This document shows, one piece after another, positions 24,725 through 32,426 of a stretch of DNA of 41,345 nt. The notes under the pieces were generated by a model, which saw nothing but the letters and a program-made list of their open reading frames with translations, did no database searches and was not told the DNA's origin. Position 1 is the stretch's first letter. Each line of letters begins with the position of its first letter. The position numbers were made by a program, and so were the translations under genes. The stretch is from the NCBI GenBank assembly GCA_900318935.1, contig ONMP01000010.1, forward strand, positions 1 through 41,345, read 5' to 3'. This DNA comes from an uncultured Actinomycetes bacterium (GTDB taxonomy: Bacteria > Actinomycetota > Coriobacteriia > Coriobacteriales > Atopobiaceae).

Positions 24725-25291
24725 CTATCCCTTGTCGCCGAGCCAGCGTAAAAGCCAGTAGGACTCGTCCTTGGCATCTCCTTGCATCGGAGTCCCACTT
24801 GCCAGCCCCCGACGCAAGAGCTCAATCATTTGTTTCGGTGTTCGCGCGTCGATGGGAGCGCGGCCCAACAACTTCCGGTCCCTCGTCACGAGGTAATTCG
24901 CTTTCGATCGCTGGCAAGCCGCCATCACGAGGTCGTCCTCCAAATCGTCGTGCGTGTCGCGGAATTTGTCGGCGAGGTAAAGGTCGCTACTATCCACCGG
25001 AATCGCAGTCCCAATTTCTCGCATCTCATGAACACATTCCCAAGCCAAACGCTTCGCAGCGACCGCAAGCTCTTCGGTAAGACGATTTGACTCGCGAGCC
25101 CATCGCTTGTTGTCGGCCATCACCTGCCAGTACACGTCAAGAACCGATTGGGCGGGAAAGACAATCGCCGCATCGTAGTTACATGCCAGGCGCAGCAATT
25201 CAAGGGCTGATTGGCGTCCGGGCCTGTGGGGAAGGTAGATGTCCAGCCAGACATTGGTATCGACCATAATGATGGGCAGACTCTCAAACAT
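24725..25291 (-). CDS. PIN-domain ribonuclease toxin
   Basis: The 188-residue product begins IIMVDTNVWLDIYL, the hallmark first Asp of PIN nucleases. It continues with SALELLRLA, then the conserved acidic residues in DLEDDLVMAACQRSKANYLVTRDRKLL, which complete a metal-binding site. PIN toxins cleave RNA (tRNA or mRNA). The ATG at 25291 overlaps the last eight bases of the upstream antitoxin gene; a TTG at 25297 is an alternative start. The antitoxin-first order with overlapping frames is standard for type II pairs. It is somewhat long for a VapC (about 130-150), with a C-terminal extension of about 35 residues. Confidence 0.85.
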   Translation of the reverse strand: MFESLPIIMVDTNVWLDIYLPHRPGRQSALELLRLACNYDAAIVFPAQSVLDVYWQVMADNKRWARESNRLTEELAVAAKRLAWECVHEMREIGTAIPVDSSDLYLADKFRDTHDDLEDDLVMAACQRSKANYLVTRDRKLLGRAPIDARTPKQMIELLRRGLASGTPMQGDAKDESYWLLRWLGDKG

Positions 25292-25670
25292 CCTCAACCA
25301 GCCTCCCGCAATCGCGCTCTATACGCTGCTCGTACAGCACATCGCGCATCTCGTCTTCCGAAAGAGGTTGATACGTCTCCGGATTGAGACCGAACTTCAG
25401 CTCGAAGGCCTCTTGTCGTCGGCATATCCGCTCGACCATAGCATCCCCAGGCGGCGTTCCATCTACCGCGTCAATCGCTTTTACGTCTGCCGCAAGCACC
25501 CTTACAAGCTGGTCGAGAGACTCTCTTCCTTGCGCGACCTTCGCCCATACGGCACGTATGAGCTGAGACGGACTTACGTCGGCCCGAGTGAGAACTTCAT
25601 CGCCCCGAGCCTTAAGGTCAGCGTTCATGCGAATGTTTACCTGCGCCATCGCAGCTGAACCGTACGCCAT
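25284..25670 (-). CDS. RelB/DinJ-type ribbon-helix-helix antitoxin
   Basis: The 128-residue product has an N-terminal ribbon-helix-helix (AQVNIRMNADLKARGDEVLT, SPSQLIRAVWAKVA) that should bind the operator as a dimer. A longer C-terminal part (about 60-128) presumably wraps the PIN toxin. GGAGGG stands six bases before the ATG at 25670. The gene overlaps the toxin start. A perfect 18-bp palindrome lies 47 bases upstream (25717-25734), a good candidate for the autoregulatory operator. Confidence 0.82.
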   Translation of the reverse strand: MAYGSAAMAQVNIRMNADLKARGDEVLTRADVSPSQLIRAVWAKVAQGRESLDQLVRVLAADVKAIDAVDGTPPGDAMVERICRRQEAFELKFGLNPETYQPLSEDEMRDVLYEQRIERDCGRLVEDV

Positions 25671-25716
25671 GCAGATCCCTCCAAAAAGAATGAGATACAC
25701 TGCGCTAGCACTATAT

Positions 25717-25734
25717 TGCTAACATATGTTAGCA
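25717..25734. promoter_or_regulatory. 18-bp palindromic operator of the PIN/RHH pair
   Basis: TGCTAACATATGTTAGCA is a perfect palindrome; a related GCTAGC half lies at 25704-25709. A TATAGT -10-like box on the minus strand (about 25711-25716) directly adjoins it, so a bound antitoxin dimer would block the promoter. Confidence 0.7.
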
Positions 25735-25921
25735 TGCATGGAGCAACAAAGCAACAGCCCTCCTGAAATCGGCTCTCCGCCTATTGACGCTCGTGGTTGT
25801 CACTGCAGCGTTCGCCCCTTTGATCGAAGCTGCTACACCCGAACGCGGACAAACTCCCGCGTCCCCCTTGTCCCGAATGTTACACTGTGCCAAAGCAACA
25901 AGGAATGAGAGGGAGGCAGCC

Positions 25922-26119
25922 ATGCCAGGCGCGCTCGCACGCGATATAGAGACTGCACATCGCCTGTACGAAGAGTGTGAGAGGGTCCTGTCCGGATGCT
26001 ACTACGCCGACTTCCTCGACCAAGCCAGAGACGCCCGCGAAGAGCGATTCTGGGTGCATGTCGCGGACTTCTTCCTCGACGAGCGCCAGCGAGAGCTCGT
26101 CGATAAGGGGGTGTTCTGA
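25922..26119 (+). CDS. Small antitoxin-like partner of zeta-type kinase
   Basis: A 65-residue, mainly helical, charged protein (LARDIETAHRLYEECERVL, ARDAREERFWVHVADFFLDE). I do not recognise the family by motif. It is assigned by context: it is followed by a zeta-toxin-like kinase in TGATG overlap, and small helical antitoxins encode the first half of such pairs. GGGAGG lies five bases before the ATG. Longer in-frame extensions upstream have no ribosome binding site. Confidence 0.65.
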   Translation: MPGALARDIETAHRLYEECERVLSGCYYADFLDQARDAREERFWVHVADFFLDERQRELVDKGVF

Positions 26120-26715
26120 TGCCCGGTCGACCTTGGTACCTCTTGTTTGCAGGCGTGAACGGCGCGGGGAAGTCCACGCTATACCGCTCACAGCTGTGGA
26201 TTCGTCCAGACATGCCGCTCCTCATCGAACGAGTGAACGCCGACGAGATCCTGCTCGAGCAAGGTGGCGACTGGCGCAACCAGACTGATCAGATCCGAGC
26301 CGGCCGGGAAGCCATACGACGGATTCGCTCACTACTCGCCAACCGCGCGTCGTTCAACCAGGAGAGCACGTTGTCGGGCAAGACCGTCTTGCGCACGATA
26401 CGCGAGGCGTATGGGCTCGGATACTACGTCTGCATGCATTACGTTGGCGTACAGAGCGCCGACCTCGCAAACGAGCGCATCGCGCACCGCATGCAAACTG
26501 GCGGGCACAGCATAGATGCCGAGGTCGTCAGAAGACGCTGGCAGAGCTCGCAGGACCATTTTCTCCGCGCCGTACCGTTATGCGACGAGACCCTAATCTT
26601 CGACAACACATGGCAGATGAAGCTCGTGGCTAGGCTCAAGCTCGGCAAGCTGTCGAGCGTCTATCCCACCCATCCGAGCATCACATGGCACCGGGACCTT
26701 CTCGCTCGACTGTGA
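26119..26715 (+). CDS. Zeta-toxin-like P-loop kinase
   Basis: The 198-residue product starts with Walker A FAGVNGAGKSTLY (about 10-22), followed by the conserved RVNADEI aspartate, an ESTLSGK motif and RRWQSSQDHF, all typical of zeta toxins (Pfam PF06414). These phosphorylate UDP-N-acetylglucosamine and so block peptidoglycan synthesis. The start shares its A with the upstream stop (TGATG), so translation is coupled to the small partner. Size is short compared with streptococcal zeta (about 290) but usual for chromosomal relatives. Confidence 0.82.
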   Translation: MPGRPWYLLFAGVNGAGKSTLYRSQLWIRPDMPLLIERVNADEILLEQGGDWRNQTDQIRAGREAIRRIRSLLANRASFNQESTLSGKTVLRTIREAYGLGYYVCMHYVGVQSADLANERIAHRMQTGGHSIDAEVVRRRWQSSQDHFLRAVPLCDETLIFDNTWQMKLVARLKLGKLSSVYPTHPSITWHRDLLARL

Positions 26716-26787
26716 GTCACGAACGCCGCAACGACGCAGCTCACACCACACTTGAGTCACTCGCGGGCAAGCTCGAGGACCATGTGT

Positions 26788-27567
26788 TTAGTTACACGAG
26801 CGCAAAAGGTGGGCGCGCACGCGGGCGATTTCGGCATCGGTCACTCCGCACTCCCCCAGATACTCCTCGAATGAGCCGTATGCCAGCATCAGGCGGTCGT
26901 ACACCGCTTCGATGGCCGCGCGACGCAACAGCAGTTCGTCGCTCGGCGCGAAGCGGTTGTCGTAGATAAAAGCATCGACTTCCTCGACAGAGCCGAACGA
27001 ATAGCAGTAGTCGGCGACTATGCGCTCGCGGCTCGCCCCCACCACGCCCAGCAGCAACATAGCGCACATGCCCGTGCGATCCATGCCCGCCGCGCAGTGA
27101 AACAGCAGGCAGTCCTCCGGCTCGCACCGCGCGACGAACGCAAAGATCTCGCGCACGGCCTCATGGTTGGCAAGCATCGTGAGGTAACCCAACGTGAGGT
27201 ATCCGCCGCTGTCGTCCGGACGCTCGAGCTTTGGGTCGGAGATGTTGAAGTCGTAGAACGGCACGCCCTTAAAGCGCACGCTGTCCATCGCGGCGAGCTT
27301 GTCAGGCGCGACACGCCTTTCGGAAAAGCCTCTAAGGTCGAGCACGGCCCGCACGCCGTAGTCGTGCAAACGCCGCTGGTCTTTCTCGCTCAGCATGTCG
27401 ATACTCCCCGAGCGAATCATTCGATGCCACGCCGTTTCGCCGGCACCGACGGCATATCCGCCCAGCTCGCGCACATTGTAGCCGGTCTTCACGTCGAGCT
27501 TGCGCGCGACCTCGATTGCGGGTGGCTCACTACTCCACAGCGCATGCCATCGCTCCCTCAAACCCAT
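26788..27567 (-). CDS. Protein-tyrosine phosphatase (Y_phosphatase3 type)
   Basis: The 259-residue product has the NVRELGGYAV and MIRSGSIDMLSEKD segments of the secreted/atypical PTP group and the CX5R loop FHCAAGMDRTG (C158, R164). It removes phosphate from tyrosine or phosphoinositide-like substrates. No signal peptide is visible, unlike mycobacterial PtpB relatives. AAGGAG lies about five bases before the ATG. Neighbours do not reveal a substrate. Confidence 0.88.
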   Translation of the reverse strand: MGLRERWHALWSSEPPAIEVARKLDVKTGYNVRELGGYAVGAGETAWHRMIRSGSIDMLSEKDQRRLHDYGVRAVLDLRGFSERRVAPDKLAAMDSVRFKGVPFYDFNISDPKLERPDDSGGYLTLGYLTMLANHEAVREIFAFVARCEPEDCLLFHCAAGMDRTGMCAMLLLGVVGASRERIVADYCYSFGSVEEVDAFIYDNRFAPSDELLLRRAAIEAVYDRLMLAYGSFEEYLGECGVTDAEIARVRAHLLRSCN

Positions 27568-27805
27568 GGCACTCCTTTAGATTGGCCAGCTTGCCGCGAA
27601 CTGTACGTTTAGTATCGCACATGTTGTCTCCGCACATGACAAAAGCCCAGTTGCGACCATGCCGTTGCGCACTGCGGCACAAACGAACGCAAGAACGACC
27701 ACTCATGACGCACGGCCTACCGTAAGCAGCCGTTTCCGTACCTGGCGCATAAGAACTTTCACGCAGAAACATGCGATTCACGGTTTGCACAATGGAAGCG
27801 TTTTT

Positions 27806-27928
27806 CGTCAAGTCGAGGACCAAGATTCGCATGGACGGGCGCGACATACGCGACGGGAAAGCTTTGACAAGCTGCTGGACAGTGCGCAGGCGCTCAACAG
27901 GCGCATCTCCATGCTGCCGGATGTGTAT
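27806..27928 (+). pseudogene. Broken partial copy of the lipase gene
   Basis: About 123 bases closely match an internal part of the intact lipase gene at 29137-30216 (its bases from about 29721 to 29844, encoding residues near RIRMDGRDIRD through SMLPDVY). It has scattered substitutions and one base fewer after CGCGAC, which breaks the frame. No start and no active-site regions are present. It is a fragment of a duplicated or deleted relative. Confidence 0.85.
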
Positions 27929-28197
27929 CAGGGAGATCGAGGGCTAGGGAGAGTGCTGCAACGAGGGACTCATACGCGAGGAGGATGCCGAGGCCTCCGC
28001 GAGGTACCGAAGGTACGTCACTGCGTGGGGCTGATGATCAAAGTGCCGCTTCACTTGCCTCAGAATAAACAAAACGTCCCTTCGCCGAAACCTCCCGGTC
28101 CGTCTACCTGCAGCTTTGCTGACACGCATCCCGGAGTTTACTTATCATTCATTTATCAAAGGCGGGTCGTGCTAGATAACTTTTGAAAGAGGGAGCT
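27929..28197. other. Region after lipase fragment, no gene recognised
   Basis: A plus-strand frame from about 27953 encodes ECCNEGLIREEDAEASARYRRY... and stops after about 27 codons. It looks like the tail of some lost gene, but I could not assign it. Upstream, 27568-27805 likewise shows only short frames. The last 15 bases carry GAGGGAG, the ribosome binding site of the next gene. Confidence 0.4.
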
Positions 28198-29037
28198 ATG
28201 AAATACATCTTGCTGACCGTGCTCGCGCTCGGGGTATTGCTATGCCTCGGCGCGCTTCTGGCCCGACTGTTCGAGAAGGCCACACGGGGGACCTGGACGA
28301 CGAGGCGGCGTATCGCGCTGTCTGCGGTCTTTGGAATTGTTATAGCCTTAGGAGCAATGGCAGTGTACTTCGGGATGTATTACCCTGCTGGCGCGTCGGC
28401 GCAACGCGCGCTCGCAAGCGATGGGGACGTCGAGGTGCGAAACGTCGAAGAAGGCCTTCTCTTTGATGGAAAGGGTAAGTCGGCGGCCCTTGTGTTCTTC
28501 CCCGGAGCCAAGGTTCAGACGGAGGCATACGCCCCGCTCATGCGCCGAATCGCTGAGGGAGGGGTGGACTGCGTGCTGGTTGACCCGCCCCTTCGCATGG
28601 CCATATTTGGGGTTAGCCAAGGAAAACAAGCGCTCGACGAACTGGAATACGAGCATTGGGTCGTAGGAGGTCATTCGTTGGGAGGCGTCGCAGCAGGTAG
28701 CCTTGCCGCCGATGCTGGCGAGAAGGTCGAGGGACTTGTCCTGCTCGCCTCGTATCCGACTGCCGAGCTGGACCCAGACCTCGCCCTTCTTTCGATCTAT
28801 GGGAGCGAAGACTCGGTCCTAGAGGCTGGGGCCTACGATGACGGAAAGGCCTTTTGGCCGGCCGGGGCACGCGAGCTGGTGATCAAAGGCGGCAACCATG
28901 CGGGCTTCGGCGACTACGGTGCCCAAAGCGGCGACGGAACTGCAACCATCACAGCGCAAGATCAGCAGGAACAAACGGCGCAGGCAGTCATCGACTTCGC
29001 GCAAGGCCTCGAGGCGCCGGGATCGACGTCCAGCTGA
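28198..29037 (+). CDS. Membrane-anchored alpha/beta hydrolase
   Basis: The 279-residue product has two N-terminal membrane segments (about 3-22 and 39-59). An extracytoplasmic alpha/beta-hydrolase domain follows, with VFFPGAKVQTEAYAPLM, the nucleophile elbow VGGHSLGG (S150), GLVLLASYPTAE, and the likely catalytic His in GGNHAGFGDYG. Substrate unknown; the pattern is that of the small Abhydrolase_5-type lipases/esterases. The ATG at 28198 has AGAGGGAG close upstream. Confidence 0.85.
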   Translation: MKYILLTVLALGVLLCLGALLARLFEKATRGTWTTRRRIALSAVFGIVIALGAMAVYFGMYYPAGASAQRALASDGDVEVRNVEEGLLFDGKGKSAALVFFPGAKVQTEAYAPLMRRIAEGGVDCVLVDPPLRMAIFGVSQGKQALDELEYEHWVVGGHSLGGVAAGSLAADAGEKVEGLVLLASYPTAELDPDLALLSIYGSEDSVLEAGAYDDGKAFWPAGARELVIKGGNHAGFGDYGAQSGDGTATITAQDQQEQTAQAVIDFAQGLEAPGSTSS

Positions 29038-29136
29038 GCCTCCGGCGCGTATGCAGCACAAGCTAGGTCGATACCCTGTTCCTCCGCTACAATCAAGGGG
29101 TTTGAACTCGCAACGATAACAGACGAGGAGAAGCCC

Positions 29137-30216
29137 ATGAAACAAGTCACCTATGTCTTTTGCCACGGCCTCAACGGCAGCGGACAGTACGACGAAGAGT
29201 ACGCAAAGAAGCCCTACTGGGGCGGGTCTTCGGGCGACGTGGTCGCCAAGCTCCGGGACCAAGGCTATGCCGCGTTCGCCGCAAGCGTCGCGCCGCAGGG
29301 AAGCGCCTGGGACCGCGCATGCGAACTCTTTGCGCAAATCGCCGGCGTACGTACCGACTACGGTAGGTCGCACAGCGAGGAATACCAGCACGCACGCTTC
29401 GGCCGCGACTTCACCGGCGAGGCGCTCATCCCCTCTTGGGATGAGGACACGCGTCTGGTCCTCATCGGGCACTCGTTCGGCGGCGCCACGATTCGTCTCT
29501 TTGCGGAGCTTCTTGCCAACGGCAGCGAAGAGGAGCGGGCGACGACTCCGACCGAAGAGCTGTCCCCGCTCTTTGCGGGAGGCATGGCAAAGCGTCTTCG
29601 CGCCATCGTGACCATCGCCGCGCCGAGCAATGGCACGACCGCATACGACCTGGCGCGCGACGCAGCATTCGACGCCAAGAGCGTAAAGATTCCCCTCAAG
29701 TATCGATTCCTGGACCGCATCGTGAAGTCGAGAACCCGGATTCGCATGGACGGGCGCGACATACGCGACTGGGCGAGCTTCGACATGCTGCTGGACAGTG
29801 CGCAGGCACTCAACAAGCGCATCTCCATGCTACCGGACGTGTACTACCTCTCCGTGGCAGCCGACGCGACGTTGCCGAGCGAGGGCGGCGTGCGCATACC
29901 CGACCCTTCTGCCGCGGAACCGCTGTTCTTCAAGACCTCCGCGCTCATGGGCCGCTACAGCTCCACGACGAAGGCGGGATGCGTGGTGGATGACGAGTGG
30001 CATGCCAACGACGGCCTCGTAAACACCGTCTCCGCACGGGCCCCTCTCGGTGCGCCGCAACGTCCGCTGGATAAGGCCGACGTGCAGAAGGGCGTGTGGA
30101 ACGTCATGCCCGACATGCACGTCAACCACAGCTACTTCCAAGGCGGCTTCCTCAATAAGTCCGATCCGTTCCCGTTCTTCCAAGACCTCATGGAGCTCCT
30201 CGAGAGCCTCGAGTAA
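29137..30216 (+). CDS. Lipase-like alpha/beta hydrolase (family I.5-like)
   Basis: The 359-residue product shows an HGLNG oxyanion stretch at 10-14, the RFGRDFTGEALIPSWDE segment and the nucleophile elbow IGHSFGGAT (S113). It also has AIVTIAAPSNGT, the likely acid in NDGLVNTVSA and the likely His in MHVNHSYFQGG. This order recalls staphylococcal/Geobacillus lipases. No signal peptide is present, so it may be intracellular or exported by another route. GAGGAG lies six bases before the ATG. A broken 123-bp partial copy is found 1.9 kb upstream. Confidence 0.85.
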   Translation: MKQVTYVFCHGLNGSGQYDEEYAKKPYWGGSSGDVVAKLRDQGYAAFAASVAPQGSAWDRACELFAQIAGVRTDYGRSHSEEYQHARFGRDFTGEALIPSWDEDTRLVLIGHSFGGATIRLFAELLANGSEEERATTPTEELSPLFAGGMAKRLRAIVTIAAPSNGTTAYDLARDAAFDAKSVKIPLKYRFLDRIVKSRTRIRMDGRDIRDWASFDMLLDSAQALNKRISMLPDVYYLSVAADATLPSEGGVRIPDPSAAEPLFFKTSALMGRYSSTTKAGCVVDDEWHANDGLVNTVSARAPLGAPQRPLDKADVQKGVWNVMPDMHVNHSYFQGGFLNKSDPFPFFQDLMELLESLE

Positions 30217-30228
30217 GGAAGTTCCAAG

Positions 30229-30261
30229 GGTACACGGAAGGGACCATCTCTTTCGTGTACC
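30229..30261 (+). terminator. Hairpin after lipase gene
   Basis: GGTACACG and CGTGTACC are complementary across a 17-base loop whose ends can add A-T pairs. It starts 13 bases after the stop; there is no T-run. Confidence 0.5.
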
Positions 30262-30318
30262 ACGGTTTCGGGCGTAAGATAGACGAGTCTCTTTCATCAT
30301 GAATGAGGAGTGTGACTT

Positions 30319-31128
30319 ATGAGACATGCGTCACGCATCAAGCGCCTCTTGGACTCCTATCGCCGCAGCCACAAGACCTTTGCGCTCTTCACCGTCCTCA
30401 GCACACTTGTAGTCTTGACCATGATTCGCTGCATCCTGAACGGCAACTACGAGAGCACCGCCCTGTGCGTCCTGTCCCTTCTGCTCTTTCTCGTGCCCGC
30501 CATCCTGCAGGACAGGATGAAGATCGAGATTCCGCCGGTCTTTCAGGGCATCATCTTTGGCTTCATCTTTGCGGCCGAGATCCTCGGCGAAGTCAACCAT
30601 TTCTACGTGCGAATTCCCGGCTGGGACACCATGCTGCACGCCATGAACGGCTTCCTGTGCACAGCCATCGGGTTTTCCCTCGTCTACCTGCTGAATCGCG
30701 GTAGCAAGAACGTCAACCTCTCGCCGTTCTACCTGACGCTCGTCGCCTTTTGCTTCTCCATGACCATCGGCGTGCTGTGGGAGTTCTTTGAGTACGCGAT
30801 AGACCAGGTCTTCTTCCTTGACATGCAGAAGGACTTCGTCGTGCGGGAGTTCGGCTCGGTGTCGCTCGACCCGCTGAACATGGGGACGCCCATCGACGTG
30901 GCCAACATCACCCAAACCGTCATCAACACGGCTTCCGGCACGACCTACACCATCGAGGGAGGCTACCTCGACATCGGCATCAACGACACCATGAAGGACC
31001 TGCAGGTCAACCTGCTTGGCGCCGTAGCGTTTTCGGTGATTGGCTACCCCACGCTCAAGTTCTCGAGAAGCTCAAAGGTGGTGGAGGGCCTGACCATCAG
31101 GCCAGCAGATCTGCCTCGTAAGGATTGA
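30319..31128 (+). CDS. Multi-pass membrane protein (YjdF/DUF2238-like)
   Basis: The 269-residue product has about seven hydrophobic segments (for example LVVLTMIRCIL, VLSLLLFLVPAIL, GIIFGFIFAAEIL, FYLTLVAFCFSMTIGVLWEFFEYAID and, after a loop, LLGAVAFSVIGY). The conserved-looking GWDTMLHAMNGFL and LWEFFEYAIDQVF resemble YjdF/DUF2238 proteins, whose function is unknown. The assignment is by motif recall only. GAGGAG lies about eight bases before the ATG. Its TGA stop forms the first three bases of a 62-bp perfect palindrome. Confidence 0.7.
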   Translation: MRHASRIKRLLDSYRRSHKTFALFTVLSTLVVLTMIRCILNGNYESTALCVLSLLLFLVPAILQDRMKIEIPPVFQGIIFGFIFAAEILGEVNHFYVRIPGWDTMLHAMNGFLCTAIGFSLVYLLNRGSKNVNLSPFYLTLVAFCFSMTIGVLWEFFEYAIDQVFFLDMQKDFVVREFGSVSLDPLNMGTPIDVANITQTVINTASGTTYTIEGGYLDIGINDTMKDLQVNLLGAVAFSVIGYPTLKFSRSSKVVEGLTIRPADLPRKD

Positions 31129-31187
31129 CCACTTTCCCACAGCGGGATCGTGGTCATGACCACGATCCCGCTGTGGGAAAGTGGTCA
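31126..31187. repeat. 62-bp perfect palindrome
   Basis: Bases 31126-31156 are the exact reverse complement of 31157-31187, centred on TCATGA, without any loop. The left end overlaps the stop codon of the membrane-protein gene. The right half forms the aberrant C-terminal codons of the ATPase pseudogene. The sequence differs from the palindrome at 1-58, but length and perfect symmetry agree. Confidence 0.9.
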
Positions 31188-32076
31188 CGAACGAAGCGAC
31201 TCTTGCCAAGGGCACCGGCATCCTTCATGGCCTGCCCCTGTTCCTCGGCGAGGTAGTAGTCATAGAGCAGCATCTCGAAGACGCGATTGGCGATCGCCAC
31301 CCTCCCGCCGCGCATGAGCAATGAGCAAAGCTGCTCCTTGAGCGTGGGATGGTCCTCGATCTTCCCCGTGAGGGAGTTGAAGAGGCTCATGTCATCGTCC
31401 TCGAGCAGCCGCCTCACGACACAGTTCACTCCTTCACGTGTCACGGCGTCAACGTCCATGCCAGCGGGGTGGTCGCGCTCGTACTCTTCCAGCATGCCCG
31501 CAACGTCCGTCCCGTCGAAGGTCATCCGCACCTTGAAGTCGGCGGCGATGTTCCATGGGCTGTTCGTCTTTGACACCTCCTCAGGGCGGATTACTGCATT
31601 GAGGTGCTTGACGTCGGTCACACCGCCAGCACGACCGACTGAAAAGCCGGAATGGATGAGTTCTTTCCTCGGTCAAGGTACTGCTGGCGGAGCTGCGCGA
31701 GGAGATCGAGGAACACCTGGTTGTTCGTCGCGCTATCCACCTCGCCGATGACGAGGACGACGGGACGCTCGCTCTCGCGCAGCCAGCGGGAGATGAATCG
31801 AAAGAGGGTCGAGAGCGTCAGCAGACGGGGGGGTCCGCCTCGGTGAATGCCTCGAGGCGGACCTCGATCGCCGCCGGCATCGAGAGCCTTCCATTCACGA
31901 CCTCCTCGAGCAGGATTCCGGAGAACCCACGCACAAACATCCCCTCCGTGCTGAAATCCGCGCTGCCAAGCTTCTGGAAAGAGAAGCCCGCCACCTCGTA
32001 GCTTCCGGCGAGGGCACGCTCCAGCGCCGCGAGCAGCGTGGTCTTGCCGTGCTGACGGGCGCGTGGACCGGTTCAT
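31154..32076 (-). pseudogene. AAA-like ATPase remnant (PF14516-like), frameshifted and truncated
   Basis: Minus-strand pieces of one protein lie in successive frames. The first is RARQHGKTTLLAALERAL (P-loop) through EAFTEADPP, up to a run of seven C near 31827-31833. After a frame change comes LLTLSTLFRFISRWL, VVLVIGEVDSATNNQVFLDL and AFQSVVLA. A second change near 31612 gives GVTDVKHLNAV, SPWNIAADFKVRM, MLEEYERDH and LFNSLTGKIEDH. The first about 40 residues before the P-loop are lost, and the normal C-terminus is replaced by codons from the 62-bp palindrome. Walker B reads GEVD where DEVD is usual. Confidence 0.85.
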
Positions 32077-32122
32077 GCGCGACCGACGGCCTACGGTTTT
32101 TTGGGTTGGCCCGAAGAATCGG

Positions 32123-32292
32123 CGAGTGCGTGGTCTGCGCCATCGTGGGAGCCCCGAGTGCGTGAGTGGGAATCGAGTGCGTGGTTTCGGTCATCCTGAG
32201 GCCCCCGAGTGCGTGATTCGCAGCCCGAACCACGCACTCGGCCTTCTCAGGATGACTTGAACCACGCACTCGATCTCGAACCATGCACTCGG
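32123..32292. repeat. REP-like cluster of CGAGTGCGTG units forming a giant stem-loop
   Basis: CGAGTGCGTG occurs in plus orientation at 32123, 32155, 32174 and 32206. Its complement CACGCACTCG occurs at 32231 and 32263, with a one-mismatch form at 32282. Spacings are 32, 19, 32 on the left and 32, 19 on the right, so the array is mirror-symmetric about 32223. Bases 32154-32292 can fold into one long imperfect hairpin. The 32-base unit also contains a GTCATCCTGAG-like core. I see no coding function. Confidence 0.8.
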
Positions 32293-32311
32293 CCGAGAAG
32301 GCTCCTAAGCT

Positions 32312-32426
32312 CTACGACACGAGCACGCCGGTGTCGCTGAAGGTGTAGGCCTTGCCGCCGATGGTCGCCTTTGCCGATCTACATGGCGCCCGAGGCGCGG
32401 AAGTAGTAGCGCTTCCCGCCGACGGC
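32312..32426 (-). pseudogene. C-terminal remnant of a cell-wall-binding repeat protein
   Basis: On the minus strand one frame reads GGKRYYFRASGAM and a neighbouring frame continues TIGGKAYTFSDTGVLVS followed by TAG at 32312-32314. This is the GxKYYFxxxGxM pattern of choline/cell-wall binding repeats ending a surface protein. A frame change and an in-frame stop separate the two pieces, and the rest of the gene is missing; it runs straight into the stop codon of the neighbouring ATPase. Confidence 0.7.
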
